From positions 9,084,521-9,148,520 of the forward strand of contig AP025071.1 in assembly GCA_036186865.1 (NCBI GenBank): a stretch of 64,000 bases of DNA, in the 5' to 3' direction. Under the pieces are notes generated by a model, which worked only from the letters and a program-made list of their open reading frames with translations, had not been told where the DNA came from and searched no databases. This stretch comes from Eustoma russellianum. Its lineage: Eukaryota > Streptophyta > Magnoliopsida > Gentianales > Gentianaceae. Below are positions 1 through 12,166 of the stretch, piece by piece. How positions within the stretch are numbered: position 1 is the first letter of the stretch; each line of letters opens with the position of its first letter. The position numbers and the translations under genes are program-made.

Positions 1-2598
1 GTACTACCGACACGTTATATATTTTACATACGTACGTTAACGTCACACCACTATACTTAACTCATATTTATAAGTATATTCAGGTCTTATATCATATGAT
101 ATAAGTCATGGTGATGACAAATTTATTACGACACGTTAAAAGGTTTTAAACCGAAAATTGTCGTATCGGGCGAATACCGAAACTTCACCAACGTGTCACC
201 TACTTGCCATAAATAGATGGCCATCCCCTACACTTCAAAAATGGCCACAAATTTCGTGGCTTACATGTTATGTGCAGCCATAAAATCATTCCATGTTGGC
301 ACACACAAATCACCCTCAATTAAGGTCAAATTATGGAGATTCCAATTTCAATTTTGACACATGTTTTGGGCGCCACTTTAAGATCAGCCTAAGTGCTGAA
401 TATTAAAGTTTAATTTATGTATATTATGTGTAACATAATATATATAACATGTGCAAAAAGTTGGAATTTAATTAGAGAAAAATCGGGTAATCGATAAACG
501 TCGAAAATTCGGTTTTCTATGTACACGACACATGGAACATTTTTGGCATGGCATATAACATGTATCTAGACATTTTTTACATATTTCATACATCTCAAAG
601 TGTTATAGAAAATTCAATTAAGGGCTGATTGGAATATACCATGTGTGTATAATTAAATGTGCACTATTTTACAAAGTTTGCAAAAATAAAATTCAGCACA
701 TGTACAAATCATTTCACACGCCTAAGCCAGCTATATTGGAGCATATGTGGAGATTTTTTGGCATTTTTATTGGTCAAGAATGAAGCATGCAATGTTGGTG
801 ACATAAAGAAAGGAGCTACAAAAGGTAACATTTCAAATCTTGTCACATTTGTGACACATGCTGAAAATTTCAGCATGTGTGTTAAAGGCTGGCCAATTTT
901 TATCCCTTAATGAGCCATATTTTGTTGTCTTGAATTAAGTGGATAATTGAGAGATAGTATGGAAGTATTTTGAATATATTATGAAATTAAAATGGTGATA
1001 TCTTTGAATATCACACATGCTGAAATTTTCAGCATGTGTGTAATGTATGTTGGCCGATTTTGAGGCACTATTGGTAACCAATTTTTATTCCAAAAATGAT
1101 AAGAATTCTTGCACTAAATGGTGATTGATTTCTTGGACTAAATCAAAGAAAACTTGGCAATATTTTGAATAAAATGCAAATGTTACACATGCTGAAATTT
1201 CAGCATGTGCAAGAGCTTAATGGCCGAATTCTTGGATGGCATCTTGGAGTTATTTGCCTAGCTAATTTTGTGGGATGATCTTGTGACTTATGGTAATAAG
1301 TTTATGGATAATTGTCACATGCTTTTTGAGGTTTAATTTCAGATTTATCTAGTCATCAAGTGATGACGACATTCATCCAATCAATGAGTGCCAAGTAAGC
1401 AAGAGTTTAATGATCATCCAATGAGGAGATGCCAAGTAAACAAGAACATATCACAATGATGCAATACACTCTTCCAAGGATTTAGAAGATAATTTCAAGA
1501 GGAAGAGGAAGGCAAAGGGGGCGGCCAATCTTGGATAAAAAGGAAAGAAGAGAGCAAACAAAAGACAAGAACAAGAGTTGCAAATTCAAGATCAAAAACG
1601 TTTTATACCTTGTTCCTTCTACCTTTCTTTCTTTCTTCTCTCTAAAAGCCAATTGTACTCATATTCATATACTTGAATAGGCTTCATATAGACCACCACA
1701 TATTCTCTTTATTTTTGTAAAAGATTGATCAAGGTGTGATCAATCTTGTACTTGCAAGGTGGTGGTGATCGTGATCATTGTATTCTCATACAAGGTTTGT
1801 AAAGGTTTGGAGTTGGTGTGTAACTCCATCAACCCTGTGGTAAGGTGTCCTTTGTGTTGTGTGATTAGTGCTAACCAAGAAAGGTGTCCTCAAAGACTGG
1901 AGTAGGTTGTTTATAACCGAACCAGTATAAAATTCCTGGTGTTATTTACTTTCAGCACTTACTTTCAGTTTCAGCACTGTTTATTGTTTTTAATCACGTT
2001 GGTAAAAATAGTAAAAGAATTTCAAAAATCACGAAACTTTCCAGAGCCATAGCCTCAGGTCTTAAGATTCTTTTGGAACAAGTTTCAACCCTTTTGGGCA
2101 AGTATAAGTCATTCAAACGCCCAAAGTTCTGAGACTAGTGCAGTCTGATTTTCAGGCTTGCAAAGGTTGAAACTTTGATCATATTTGACTAACTTCCCAA
2201 AAGAAATTTTCAAAACTGTTTCAACCTATTTAAATATGACTAATAAGGGGTTACTCATTAAATTTTCAGAGCATTTGGAGTTAAGGACAAATAGGAATAA
2301 ATTTTTCAAAACAGACTACCAGTTCTGGCAGATTTGCGCAATCTGACCACCAACGATTTTTCAAGGGGTTACATCCGAAAGTTTTTGGAGATACTCAGAA
2401 CATCTGAGGCAAAGTTCTCTCAAAATTTCAAAATTTTTGAAGACCTGCAACCTAGTTTTCAAAACGTTTTAAAACTAGTCCTGAAAACAGAAACTGTTTT
2501 CAGAAGTTGGGTTTTTGGTTTAAAACTATTTTAAAACCCACATTTTCCGCATCTACTATTCAAACCCCCCCTTCTAGTGGTGCCTTGCAGATCCTACA
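1..2598 (+). repeat. 5' LTR of gag-only Sirevirus-like element E1 (start lies before the window)
   Basis: Position 1 onwards matches 7352 onwards, the 3' LTR of the same element. The LTR ends in CCTACA at 2598, two bases before a primer binding site. The 3' copy begins TGTAGAG at 4828, so about 390 bp of this LTR lie upstream of the window. It holds three palindromic motifs (854-880, 1012-1040, 1185-1209) whose core is CATGCTGAAATTTCAGCATG. It also holds about 1 kb (roughly 975-1968) that is missing from the 3' copy. ORFs inside it are short and look fortuitous. Confidence 0.88.
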
Positions 2599-2600
2599 AG

Positions 2601-2612
2601 TGGTATCAGAGC
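2601..2612 (+). promoter_or_regulatory. Primer binding site of E1, tRNA-iMet type
   Basis: TGGTATCAGAGC lies two bases after the LTR end. It is complementary to the 3' end of plant initiator tRNA-Met, the usual primer for minus-strand cDNA synthesis in plant copia elements. Confidence 0.92.
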
Positions 2613-2653
2613 CAGGTTCACTCACAACAAAAGGATCCAACGATCTAAGTGAG

Positions 2654-4567
2654 ATGGCATCCACTAGCTATAACACCGTGCAAGAAGGAATGTCAACCAT
2701 AAGGCCTCCTCTTTTCGATGGTGAGTCCTTTATTCAATGAAAATTAAGAATGAAACTTTTTCTTATGGCTATTGATATTGATCTATGGTCCACAATAGAA
2801 GACAGTCCATTTGTTCCTTCTAAGTTGTCAATTGTTGATGGTGTCACTCTAGAAGTTATAAAAACGAAACAAGAATACACTAGTGATGACAAAAAGAAGT
2901 TGAGTATGAATGCTAAAGCCATGCAACTACTCTTAAATGGTCTAAGTAAAACTGAGTCTAGTTACGTATCTAATTGTTCGAGTGCTCAAGAGATGTGGAA
3001 AATTCTTGAAATGAAACACGAAGGCACTAGTCAAGTAAAAGAGTCTAAAATCAACATGCTTATGTCCACACTCAAGTCATTTAAATTATTGCCAAATGAA
3101 TCTATTGTTGATATGGATCTTCGCTTGACAAACATTTATAATTCTCTTGATTCTCTTGGCAAAGCCTTTACTTTGCAGGAAAAGGTACAAAAGGTCTTGC
3201 GAAGCCTTCCATCCGAGTGGGACCCTAAAGTAACGGCCATAGAAGAAAGCAAAGAAACTAAATCAATTAAGATGGAAGAACTAATTGGATCACTAAAAGT
3301 ATATGAAAACAAACTCACTTTAAGACATTCTGAGTCAATTTCCAAAAATGATAAGGCTATAGCATTTAAATCAAATGAATACGTCGTAGATGATAGTGAC
3401 ATAGATTCCGATGATGAGGATTTAATCACGATGGCAAAAAGATTAAGAAAAATCTTGAGAAAATCTATTAAACATAAGTCTACCTCATCTAAGGATCATA
3501 AAAATAAAAATAAGGAAATAAAGTGTTGTGAATGTGGACAACCTGGACACTTGTCATATGATTGCCCGAATAAGGACAAACAAACGGTCAAATACCTTGA
3601 CAAGGATCGGACCAAAACCAGACTCGTCTCAGAACCTAAACAAAGGAGAAGAGCATTCAAAGCCTCCACTTGGAGTGACACATCCGACTGTGAGACTGAT
3701 GATAAGGAAGAACAAAAGGAACAAGTATGTTTTACATCTAAGGCATCAAATGAGGTATCTTCCGACTCTGATTCCGATTCTGAATGTTCTTATGATAATT
3801 TATTTAGTCAATATTTAGAGTTTCATAAGTTCTCAAAGACTCTTGCAAAAGAAAAGAAGCGATTAATTGAAGACAAGAAATTGTTAGAATCTTCTAACAA
3901 AAATCTTGTGTCTCAATTAAACGATTCAAAAGAAGAGCCGTCATGCATTATAAATTCATTAAAGTCTGAAATTTCATCATTGACATCCGAGAACACTGAA
4001 CTGAAATCCGAGATTTCAAACCTGAAATCAAGGAATGCGGATGTAGAGAAAATGGTGAAACAATTTGACACGAGAACAAACATGCTAGATCACATCATTT
4101 CTTCATAAAAACATGATAGTGACAAAACCGGACTAGGATACGTTGAGAAAAGTGAGTTATTAAAAAAACAAACAAAATTCATTCCATCAAAGAAAATGGA
4201 TGCATCTAAGACATATATGGAATCAAAGAAGACGCCTAGACCTTCCCCTATGACATCTCATCGTGCTTCATCTTCATATCATGCGAGATATAACTTTGCA
4301 TCGCACAAATATGAAAAGAGACCATTAATGCATATGCGACACTCGTATCATAAAAATACATATAGATCACGCCCCGTGCATGCAAACCAAAATGCATATC
4401 AAAAACGAAAAGCATACTATATGCATGATGGGATTCTTGGCCAAAGGCCGAACGCATTTGCCTCTAACGTATATTATGTTGCATTTTCATCACCTTTCTC
4501 TCCTTTTGGAAGACCTAGAAAGGTCACCCAAATTTTGGTACCAAAAGAGACATTCGCAAAGGGTTGA
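2654..4567 (+). pseudogene. gag: Gag of E1 (Sirevirus-like) with two premature stops
   Basis: One reading frame runs from ATG 2654 (MASTSYNTVQ) to a stop at 4567, about 637 codons, longer than most copia Gags as in Sireviruses. Two in-frame stops break it. One is at 2738-2740, where Trp is expected (TGG to TGA). The other is at 4106-4108, where Gln is expected (CAA to TAA). The order is a UBN2-type Gag domain (about residues 30-200), a CCHC zinc knuckle CCECGQPGHLSYDCP near 3530, an acidic Ser/Asp-rich stretch, a coiled-coil-like Lys/Glu/Ser region (3830-4070) and a basic His/Tyr/Arg-rich tail. No protease, integrase, RT or RNase H follows. The frame ends just where protease would begin and non-coding DNA with polypurine tracts comes next. 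Confidence 0.85.
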
Positions 4568-4652
4568 ATAAATAACCCTAAAGATCACACTTTTAATATT
4601 ATTCGAAATGCATGATTTTTTTTACATGTGCTTTTGATTGTCTTTCCAAAAT

Positions 4653-4827
4653 AAAAGGGGAGAGAATGCATGATTTAAGGGGGAGAGAGAAACTGATTGC
4701 ATAAATCAAGGGGGAGCGGATTTGAAATTTGAAATTCAAAATTTGAATTTACGCACGATTGAAGGGGGAGCGATAAGATTTAAATCATAAATGTAGGTTA
4801 TTTTGTAAATCACCAAAAGGGGGAGAT
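4653..4827 (+). promoter_or_regulatory. Multiple polypurine tracts upstream of the E1 3' LTR
   Basis: Five AAGGGGGAG-like tracts occur at 4653-4664, 4677-4690, 4708-4720, 4762-4775 and 4815-4827. The last abuts the TG of the 3' LTR and is the expected plus-strand primer. Several PPT copies before the 3' LTR are a recognised hallmark of Sireviruses. Confidence 0.8.
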
Positions 4828-5195
4828 TGTAGAGAAAAAGGGGTTTGAGTGATTTCAAAATGCATGATTTAAATAACATGTTACAAAGAAATACATGACA
4901 TATTTTATGACATGACAAGTTGCATAAAACTTGCCTTATATAGTTCATATATAATGTTGTAGTACTAACGAGCCATGAAGCTTTAAAGCTTACATCAAAT
5001 GGCAAACATTTGTTGTGTTTGAACTATTTTCAGGTGCCATCATTAATGAACAAAACTAGTTCATTAAATGAAGTACTTAGTTAATTAAACTAAGTAGTTC
5101 ATTAAAGGAAGTCATATTTGGAAAAGGCACAAAGGCAACAAGTTGAAGAAAGGAAAGTCTTTCACACCCTTTCACACGCCATTTACCATATATAT

Positions 5196-7238
5196 TTTTT
5201 TAAATGAAGTCGAGCTATTATTATTGAAAAGCCTCCGTTATGGTGGAGGGAACCATATTACATGAATGTATCATACTCAAACAGAAAGTGAAGAAAAATT
5301 ATAAATGCTAATCTCCAATCATATATGATATGCCGCATTAAAACCTTGCCAGGTAAAACCACCCTTGTGGATAAAACCCTGGCGAAGGAAAAAGCGTACA
5401 TATTTATATGATTGGATTCCATTAGCATGAGAATTACAAAGGAGATACTATAAATCGACAAAAATGTGCGCTCCCAAATTGGTAGAATGTCGTGATGGCA
5501 TTGTTGTTTGCAGAGTGGCGATATCCGGATATTGCATTGAGGTGTAGTGCCCTTAGTAGTGTGCCAGCAAGTCCATAGCTCTCGCAAAAGAAATATTGAC
5601 ATGAGTAAGCGAACACAATATGAATAATAACGCATGATCTGCTGACTAAACATACCCGGGCTGCCTGTGATCATGTAGAACACAGGCAACAAAATAGTAA
5701 TCCAACAAGTAATCCATGTACTGTCATCCGTGGTATGAGCAGGGACGCAACAGGTTTTGTTGTATAATGTGTGAACTCCATGCTCTGACAGTAATGTTGC
5801 TCGAATGATTGGCAGTGTGTTAACATGCGACGCAAAAATTAGCCTATGCAGTAAATAATAGCAAATGTAGATGAATAACATGATAACGAAAACATACCGA
5901 CGTTGCCCATGCCATATCGCATCATAGACAACACAATTATATCCGTGCCAATCCATTGGAAGACTTATGTTGTTAGCGAATGTGTGGAACTGATACATCC
6001 AGAATTATTGCTGCTCGCACCTCACTGGGCAAAGAACGCATAGAAGAATACACTGTGAACCCAGCAGAATGGTAGCCATATCGTGCAAGCTGATACGCTG
6101 CCGCATTCGTCTCTCTTGGTGTATATGAAATAGTTGAGGTATTAATACAAAGGTAACCAATCGCGCGTTGTAAATCAGCCGCAAGCTGTCCCGTATACTG
6201 TGCCGGCGAAGTTAAATAGTGAAGCAGAAGTCGACAATCCGTCTCAATAATTAACTGATCAAACTGCATTGCGTAATATATCAACGCGTATGTCAAAGCT
6301 AGTAACTCCGCTCGCAGTGGTGTAGAACACGGAAGAATGAACCATAGCGCTGAAATCAACTGTCCCCGATGATTGCGCAGCACTGCACCTGCTGCTGCGC
6401 TATGTCTCCCAACTGCTGCATCAACATTAAGCTTTACCTTACCTGAAGGTGGCAGCTCCCATTTAATAACTCTATGCCTACGAACCCGAATTGGAGGGGA
6501 GAAATTAGCAGCCACCAAATGAGGTATTGTCTCACTAAACTTACTACCATTAGTGACAGAGCACCACGTGAATATATTCTCTCTGACCTTACGGAACAGC
6601 CTAGCATAAGAAAATTCATGATCGCCAAAACGAATACTTGCATATTCCTTCCAAAGTACCCATGTGACGAGCGAAGGCACTATGACTCGTAGCTGACCGC
6701 GCATATGTGCGCGAGACGAGGATCTCCACCAACGCAAAAGATATGCTAAAATGGTGGTGGAATGAGGTAACGGTCCTGAAAATAAAATCGATATGTCCAT
6801 CCATATTGGTTTTATCCGAGGGCAATGTAAGAACACATGATCTCTTGAATCATTATCCGCTCGGCAAAAAACACACTGTGAAGGATAAATATTCTGCCAT
6901 GCTCTGAGATTATCCGGGATTGGCAAAGCATGCCTCCATAACCTCCATAAGAAAATACTACATGCATGTGGAAGACGAGGCCACCATATAAATCGAGAGT
7001 GATCCGCATGATCTACAGTGAATGTCAACTGCTTGTATGCCGATTTTATTGAGAATTGGCCATTAATAGTTGGCTCCCATCGAAAACCATCCGGTGTAAA
7101 TTGTACATGAGCTTGCATATAACCATTAATACGGCATATTCGCTTCCAAGTAGGAGAGTCATATATGTGAGAGTAAATAGCAGAGCGATTACCATACTTA
7201 CTCCGCATAAACTGACCCCACAATGTTAGTGAATGTTG
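5196..7238 (-). mobile_element. 5'-truncated LINE (plant L1-type)
   Basis: A minus-strand insertion of about 2.0 kb has a short A tail (T run 5196-5201 on the plus strand). It is flanked by a direct repeat TTTACCATATATAT at 5182-5195 and 7239-7252, fitting target-primed reverse transcription. Only the C-terminal part of ORF2 is present. The endonuclease and the RT core are missing, so it is dead on arrival. The right target copy runs into an AT microsatellite. Confidence 0.85.
5973..7223 (-). pseudogene. LINE ORF2 C-terminal fragment: zf-RVT domain and RNase H
   Basis: The 416-residue open frame has no real start because the element is 5' truncated. Residues about 45-140 form a zf-RVT zinc-binding domain, with CVFCRADNDSRDHVFLHCP as the Cys/His core. 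Residues about 260-390 form a plant RVT_3-type RNase H, with Asp in KLNVDAAV, Glu in LRAELLALTYAL and Asp in IIETDCRLL. The fourth acidic position, normally Asp in a REANxxAD-like motif, reads RETNAAAYQLAR, so it appears to be Tyr. The frame is otherwise intact, which suggests a fairly recent insertion. The roughly 770 bp from 5196 to 5972 are the 3' UTR. Confidence 0.85.
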
Positions 7239-7242
7239 TTTA

Positions 7243-7244
<2 letters not shown>

Positions 7245-7311
<67 letters not shown>
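7245..7311. repeat. (AT)n microsatellite
   Basis: About 33 uninterrupted AT units lie at the right edge of the LINE insertion. The matching place in the inverted LTR copy (about 10028-10060) has only short AT runs, so the array seems to have grown from the AT-rich target site. Confidence 0.95.
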
Positions 7312-7315
<4 letters not shown>

Positions 7316-8984
7316 GATTTTTTAAAAAGGCACATACACATATATTTCAACGTACTACCGACACGTTATATATTTTACATACGTACGTTAACGTCACACC
7401 ACTATACTTAACTCATATTTATAAGTATATTCAGGTCTTATATCATATGATATAAGTCATGGTGATGACAAATTTATTACGACACGTTAAAAGGTTTTAA
7501 ACCGAAAATTGTCGTATCGGGCGAATACCGAAACTTCACCAACGTGTCACCTACTTGCCATAAATAGATGGCCATCCCCTACACTTGAAAAATGGCCACA
7601 AATTTCGTGGCTTACATGGTATGTGCAGCCATAAAATCATTCCATGTTGGCACGCACAAATCACCCTCAATTAAGGTCAAATTGTGGAGATTCCAATTTC
7701 AATTTTGACACATGTTTTGGGCGCCACTTTAAGATCAGCCTAAGTGCTGAATATTAAAGTTTAATTTATGTATATTATGTGTAACATAATATATATAACA
7801 TGTGCAAAAAGTTGGAATTTAATTAGAGAAAAATCGGGTAATCGATAAACGTCGAAAATTCGGTTTTCTACGTACACGACACATGAAACATTTTTGGCAT
7901 GGCATATAACATGTATCCAGACATTTTTTACATATTTCATACATCTCAAAGTGTTCTAGAAAATTCAATTAAGGGCTTATTGGAATATACCATGTGTGTA
8001 TAATTAAATGTGCACTATTTTACAAAGTTTGCAAAAATAAAATTCAGCACATGTACAAAGCATGTCACACGCCTAAACCAGCTATATTGGAGCATATGTG
8101 GAGCTTTGTTGGCATTTTGATTGGTCAAGAATGAAGCATGCAATGTTGGTGACATAAAGAAAGGAGCTACAAAAGGTAACATTTCAAATCTTGTCACATT
8201 TGTGACACATGCTGAAAATTTCAGCATGTGTGTTAAAGGCTGGCCGATTTTTATCCCTTAATGAGCCATATTTTGTTGTCTTGAATTAAGTGGATAATTG
8301 GGAGATAGTATGGAAGTATTTTGAAATAGTAAACGAATTTCTGTTTCAGCACTGTTTATTGTTTTTAAACACGTTGGTAAAAATAGTAAACGAATTTCAA
8401 AAATCACGAAACTTTCCAGAGCCATAGCCTCACATCCTAAGGTTCTTTTGGCACAAGTTTCAACCCTTTTGGACAAGTATAAGTCATTCAAACGCCCAAA
8501 GTTCTGAGATTAGTGCAGTCTGATTTTCAGGCTTGCAAAGGTTGAAACTTTGATCGTATTTGACTAACTTCTCAAAAGAATTTTTCAAACCTGTTTCAAC
8601 TTATTTAAAGATAACTAATAAGGGGTTAGTCATTAAATTTTCAGAGCATTTGGAGTTAAGGACAAATAGGAATAAATTGTTCAAAACAGACTACCAGTTT
8701 TGGCAGATTTGGCAATCTGACCACCAACGATTTTTCAAGGGGTTAGAGGTTGAATTTTGATCTGAAATTTTTAGGAGATACTCAGAACATCTGAGGCTAA
8801 GTTCTCTCCAAATTTCAGAATTTTTGAAGACCTGCAACCTAGTTTTCAAAACGTTTTAAAACTAGTCCTGAAAACAGAAACTGTTTTCAGAAGTTGGGTT
8901 TTTGGTTTAAAACTATTTTAAAAACCACATTTTCCGCACCTACTATTCAACCCCCCCTTCTAGTGGTGCCTTGCAGATCCTACA

Positions 8985-10412
8985 CTTTAAAAATCTGAGA
9001 TTAACTTGAAAAACGTGTGCCAAAAAGAATTCAAAACACTACCAAATAATCACCATTTAATCCCTTCAATTTTGGGATGCAAATTAAGGACAAATGAATA
9101 GTAAATTTGGCCACTATTCACATGTGCTCAAAATTTTCAGCATGTGTTGCATTTTTGAAATCTTTCCTTGTGTTTTGCCCTCTTCAAAGTCACCCATCAT
9201 GTGTGGCTTATTTTCCACCAATTAAAGTGCCAAATAAGCTCCATCTAGGCTCCAACAAAGCTGAAAATGGTGTGTGAAATTCCTGCACATGTGCTGAATT
9301 ATCTTTTGGTAAACTTTGTCAAATAGTACACAATATTCACACATATATGGTAAATTATAATCATCCCTAATTTGAATTTTATATAACACTTTAATATGTA
9401 TTGAATATGTAAAAAGTGTCTAGATACATGTTACATGTCATGCCAAAAACGTTCCATGTGTTGTGTTCGTAGAAAATCGAATTTTTGACTTTTGTCGATT
9501 ACACGATTTTTCTCCGATTAAATTCAAAATTTTTGCACATGTTATATATATTATGTCACACACAATATATATATAATAACTTGAATATTCAGCTCTAAAG
9601 GCTGAGTAAAGTGGCGCCCCATGTGACAAAAATGTTGAATTTGAAATCTCCACAATTTGGCCTTAATTGGGGGTGATTTGTGTGTGCTAACATGGAATGA
9701 TTTTATGGCTGAATATACCATGTAATACATAAAATTTGTGGCCATTTTTGAAGTGTAGGGGCTGGCCATCTATATATGGCAAGTACGTGACACGTTAGCG
9801 AAGTTTTGGTTGTCACCCGATACGGAAATTTTTGGTTTAGAACCTTGTAACGTGTCGTAATAATTTTGTCATCACCATGACTTATATCATATGATATAAG
9901 ACCTGAATATACTCATAAATATGAGGTAAGTATAGTGGTGTGACGTTGACGTACGTTCGTAAAATATATAACGTGTTGGTAGTACGTTGTAATATATGTG
10001 TATAGTGCCTTTTCGAAAAAAATCTGAATATATATATAAAAATATATATAAAAAGTGTGATTAAGAGGTAGAAGGAGACTTTCCATTTCCATGTTGGTTG
10101 CCTTTGTGTCTTCTTCAAATATTTCTCCATTTCATGAACTACTTAGTTCATTTAACTAAGTACTTCACTTAATGAACTAGTTTAGTTAATTAATGGTGGC
10201 ACCTGAAAATAGTTCAAACACAACAAATGTTTGCCATTTGATGTAAGCTTTAAAGTTTCATGGCTTGTTAGTACGGCAACATTATATATAAAGTATATAA
10301 GGCAAGTTTATTGCAAAAACGTGTCAAGTCATAAAATGTGTCATGCATTTCTTTAACATACGTTATTTAAATCATGCATTTTGTGAATCACTCAAACCCC
10401 TTTTTCTCAACA
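8985..10412 (-). repeat. Minus-strand LTR fragment related to the E1 LTR
   Basis: The reverse complement begins TGTTGAGAAAAAGGGG at 10412 and follows the E1 LTR order with clear divergence, stopping at 8985 where the E1 3' LTR ends. The plus-strand neighbour at 10413 is E2 pol and not a PPT, so this is a 5' LTR or solo LTR inserted into E2 and later split by E1. Its other part should lie upstream of the window. It carries a diverged copy of the palindromic motif near 9120-9150. Confidence 0.75.
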
Positions 10413-12112
10413 GATAATACAGCTAATGATCCAGTTACATATGATAATATTCATACAAATGAAACATTTGCACAAGATGAGGGTGAACCTAGTCAATCTA
10501 GAAATTGGTGGCATCCTAAAGAATTAATCATTGGGGATCCAAGTGGTGGGGTTAGAATACGTAGAAACATAAGTCAACCTGAAGGACATATCTTAATCTC
10601 ACACTTAGAACTTAAGAAGTAAAGGAAGCCTTAGGTGATATATCTTGGATAGATGTCATACATGTGGAATTGAACCAATTCACAAGGAACAACGTGTGGG
10701 ATTTAGTACCTAAACCTGAAGACAAGTCTATAATAGGAACTAAATGGGTCTTTAGGAATAAAATGGATGGACAAGGAAATATTACAAGAAATAAGTCTAG
10801 GCTAGTCGCACAAGGTTATAATCAACAAGAAGGAATAGATTATGAAGAAACCTTTGCACCCATTGCACGACTAGAAGCAATTAGATTATTACTTGCTTTT
10901 GCAAGTCTAAGCAACATCAAACTCTTCCAAATGGATGTCAAGAGTGCATTCTTGAATGGATACATCCAAGAAGAGGTGTTTGTCAAACAACCCCCTGGAT
11001 TCGAAGATCCAAAAAATCCTAACCATATTTACAAGCTTAAGAAAGCTCTATATGGTTTGAAACAAGCTCCAAGAGCTTGATATGATAGATCTGCAAACTT
11101 TCTTATTGCAAATAATTATCAAAGGGGGACCATAGACAACACATTATTCCTAAGAAGAAAAGATAATGACTTATTAATAGTTCAAATATATGTAGATGAT
11201 ATAATCTTTGGTTCAACCAACCCTACCTTAGTAAAAGACTTCGAAAAGTGTATGAAGTCAGAATTTAAAATGTCAATGGTAGGAGAGTTGAATTACTTCT
11301 TAGGACTATAAATTAAACAAACCTCTCAAGGAATCCACATTAGCCAACATAAGTATGTCAATGATATGATTAAGAAGTTTGGCTTTGAAGAGTTGAAACC
11401 AACACCTACACCCATGAGTGTTAGCACCAAACTAGATAAGGATGAAAATGGTAAACCTTTTGATGACACATTATATAGGTATATGATTAGCTCATTGTTA
11501 TATTTAACTGCATCAAGACCTGACATCATGTTTAGTGTGTGTATGTGAGCTAGGTTTCAATCTTGTCCTAAGGTATCTCATTACAATGCGGTGAAAAAGA
11601 TCTTTAAATATCTTAAGCACACACCTCACTTAGGACTTTGGTATGATAGAAATGCTAAGTTGGAATTATACGCATATAGTGATGCTGATTATGGTGGTTG
11701 CAAGTTAGATAGAAAATCCACTAGCGGTACGTGTCAATTTATAGTAACCAACTTGATCTCTTGGTTTTCTAAAAAGCAAGCTAGTGTATCTCTTTCTACC
11801 ACTGAAGCCGAGTATATAGCCTTAAGCTTATGCACTACTCAAATACTTTGGCTTAAACAAAAACTTAGTGATTTTGACATTAAAATGAATAAGGTTCCAA
11901 TTTTCTGTGATAGCACAAGTGCGATCAATCTTTTACGGAATTCGGTACTTCATTCTAAGGCCAAACACATTGAGGTACGATACAACTTCCTTCGAGATCA
12001 TGTTCAAAATGAGGATATAGTTATAAACCATATAAGAACTAATCACCAAATAGCTGATATCTTCACAAATCCCTTAATCAAGCCAGTTTTGAAAACTTAC
12101 GAGCCAAGTTAG
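10413..12112 (+). pseudogene. pol: E2 Sirevirus-like pol fragment: reverse transcriptase and RNase H
   Basis: The 5' side is cut by the inverted LTR, so Gag, protease and integrase are absent here. RT follows from 10664, with NVWDLVPKPEDKSIIGTKWV, then LFQMDVKSAFLNG, LYGLKQAPRA and the catalytic YVDDIIFGS (about 11190). RNase H begins near 11670 (YSDADYGG, SLSTTEAEYIAL, HIEVRYNFLRDH, IADIFTNPL). It is broken by a frameshift near 10620 and in-frame stops near 11080 (expected Trp), 11311 (expected Gln or Glu) and 11546. Motifs are typical of Sirevirus (SIRE1-like) copia elements. Confidence 0.88.
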
Positions 12113-12166
12113 GTATGATGACTTACGATACCATTGCATAGTTCTATCTTTTGCATGATTTGCAAA

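Larger units (their letters stand above)
4828..8984 (+). repeat. 3' LTR of E1, split by a LINE insertion
   Basis: The LTR starts TGTAGAG at 4828 after a PPT and ends CCTACA at 8984. It is interrupted by LINE sequence at 5196-7238 and resumes in the same order as the 5' LTR. Compared with the 5' LTR it lacks about 1 kb at 8324. The junction carries a 17-nt piece (8325-8341) that repeats 8382-8398. The five bases after the LTR, CTTTA (8985-8989), are the predicted target-site duplication. Its partner would lie before the 5' LTR, outside the window. Confidence 0.85.

Noticed and set aside
5258..5998. Minus-strand ORF of 246 codons next to the LINE frame
   Set aside because: It lies in the 3' UTR of the LINE and in a different register from the RNase H frame. 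Composition is odd and no domain is visible.
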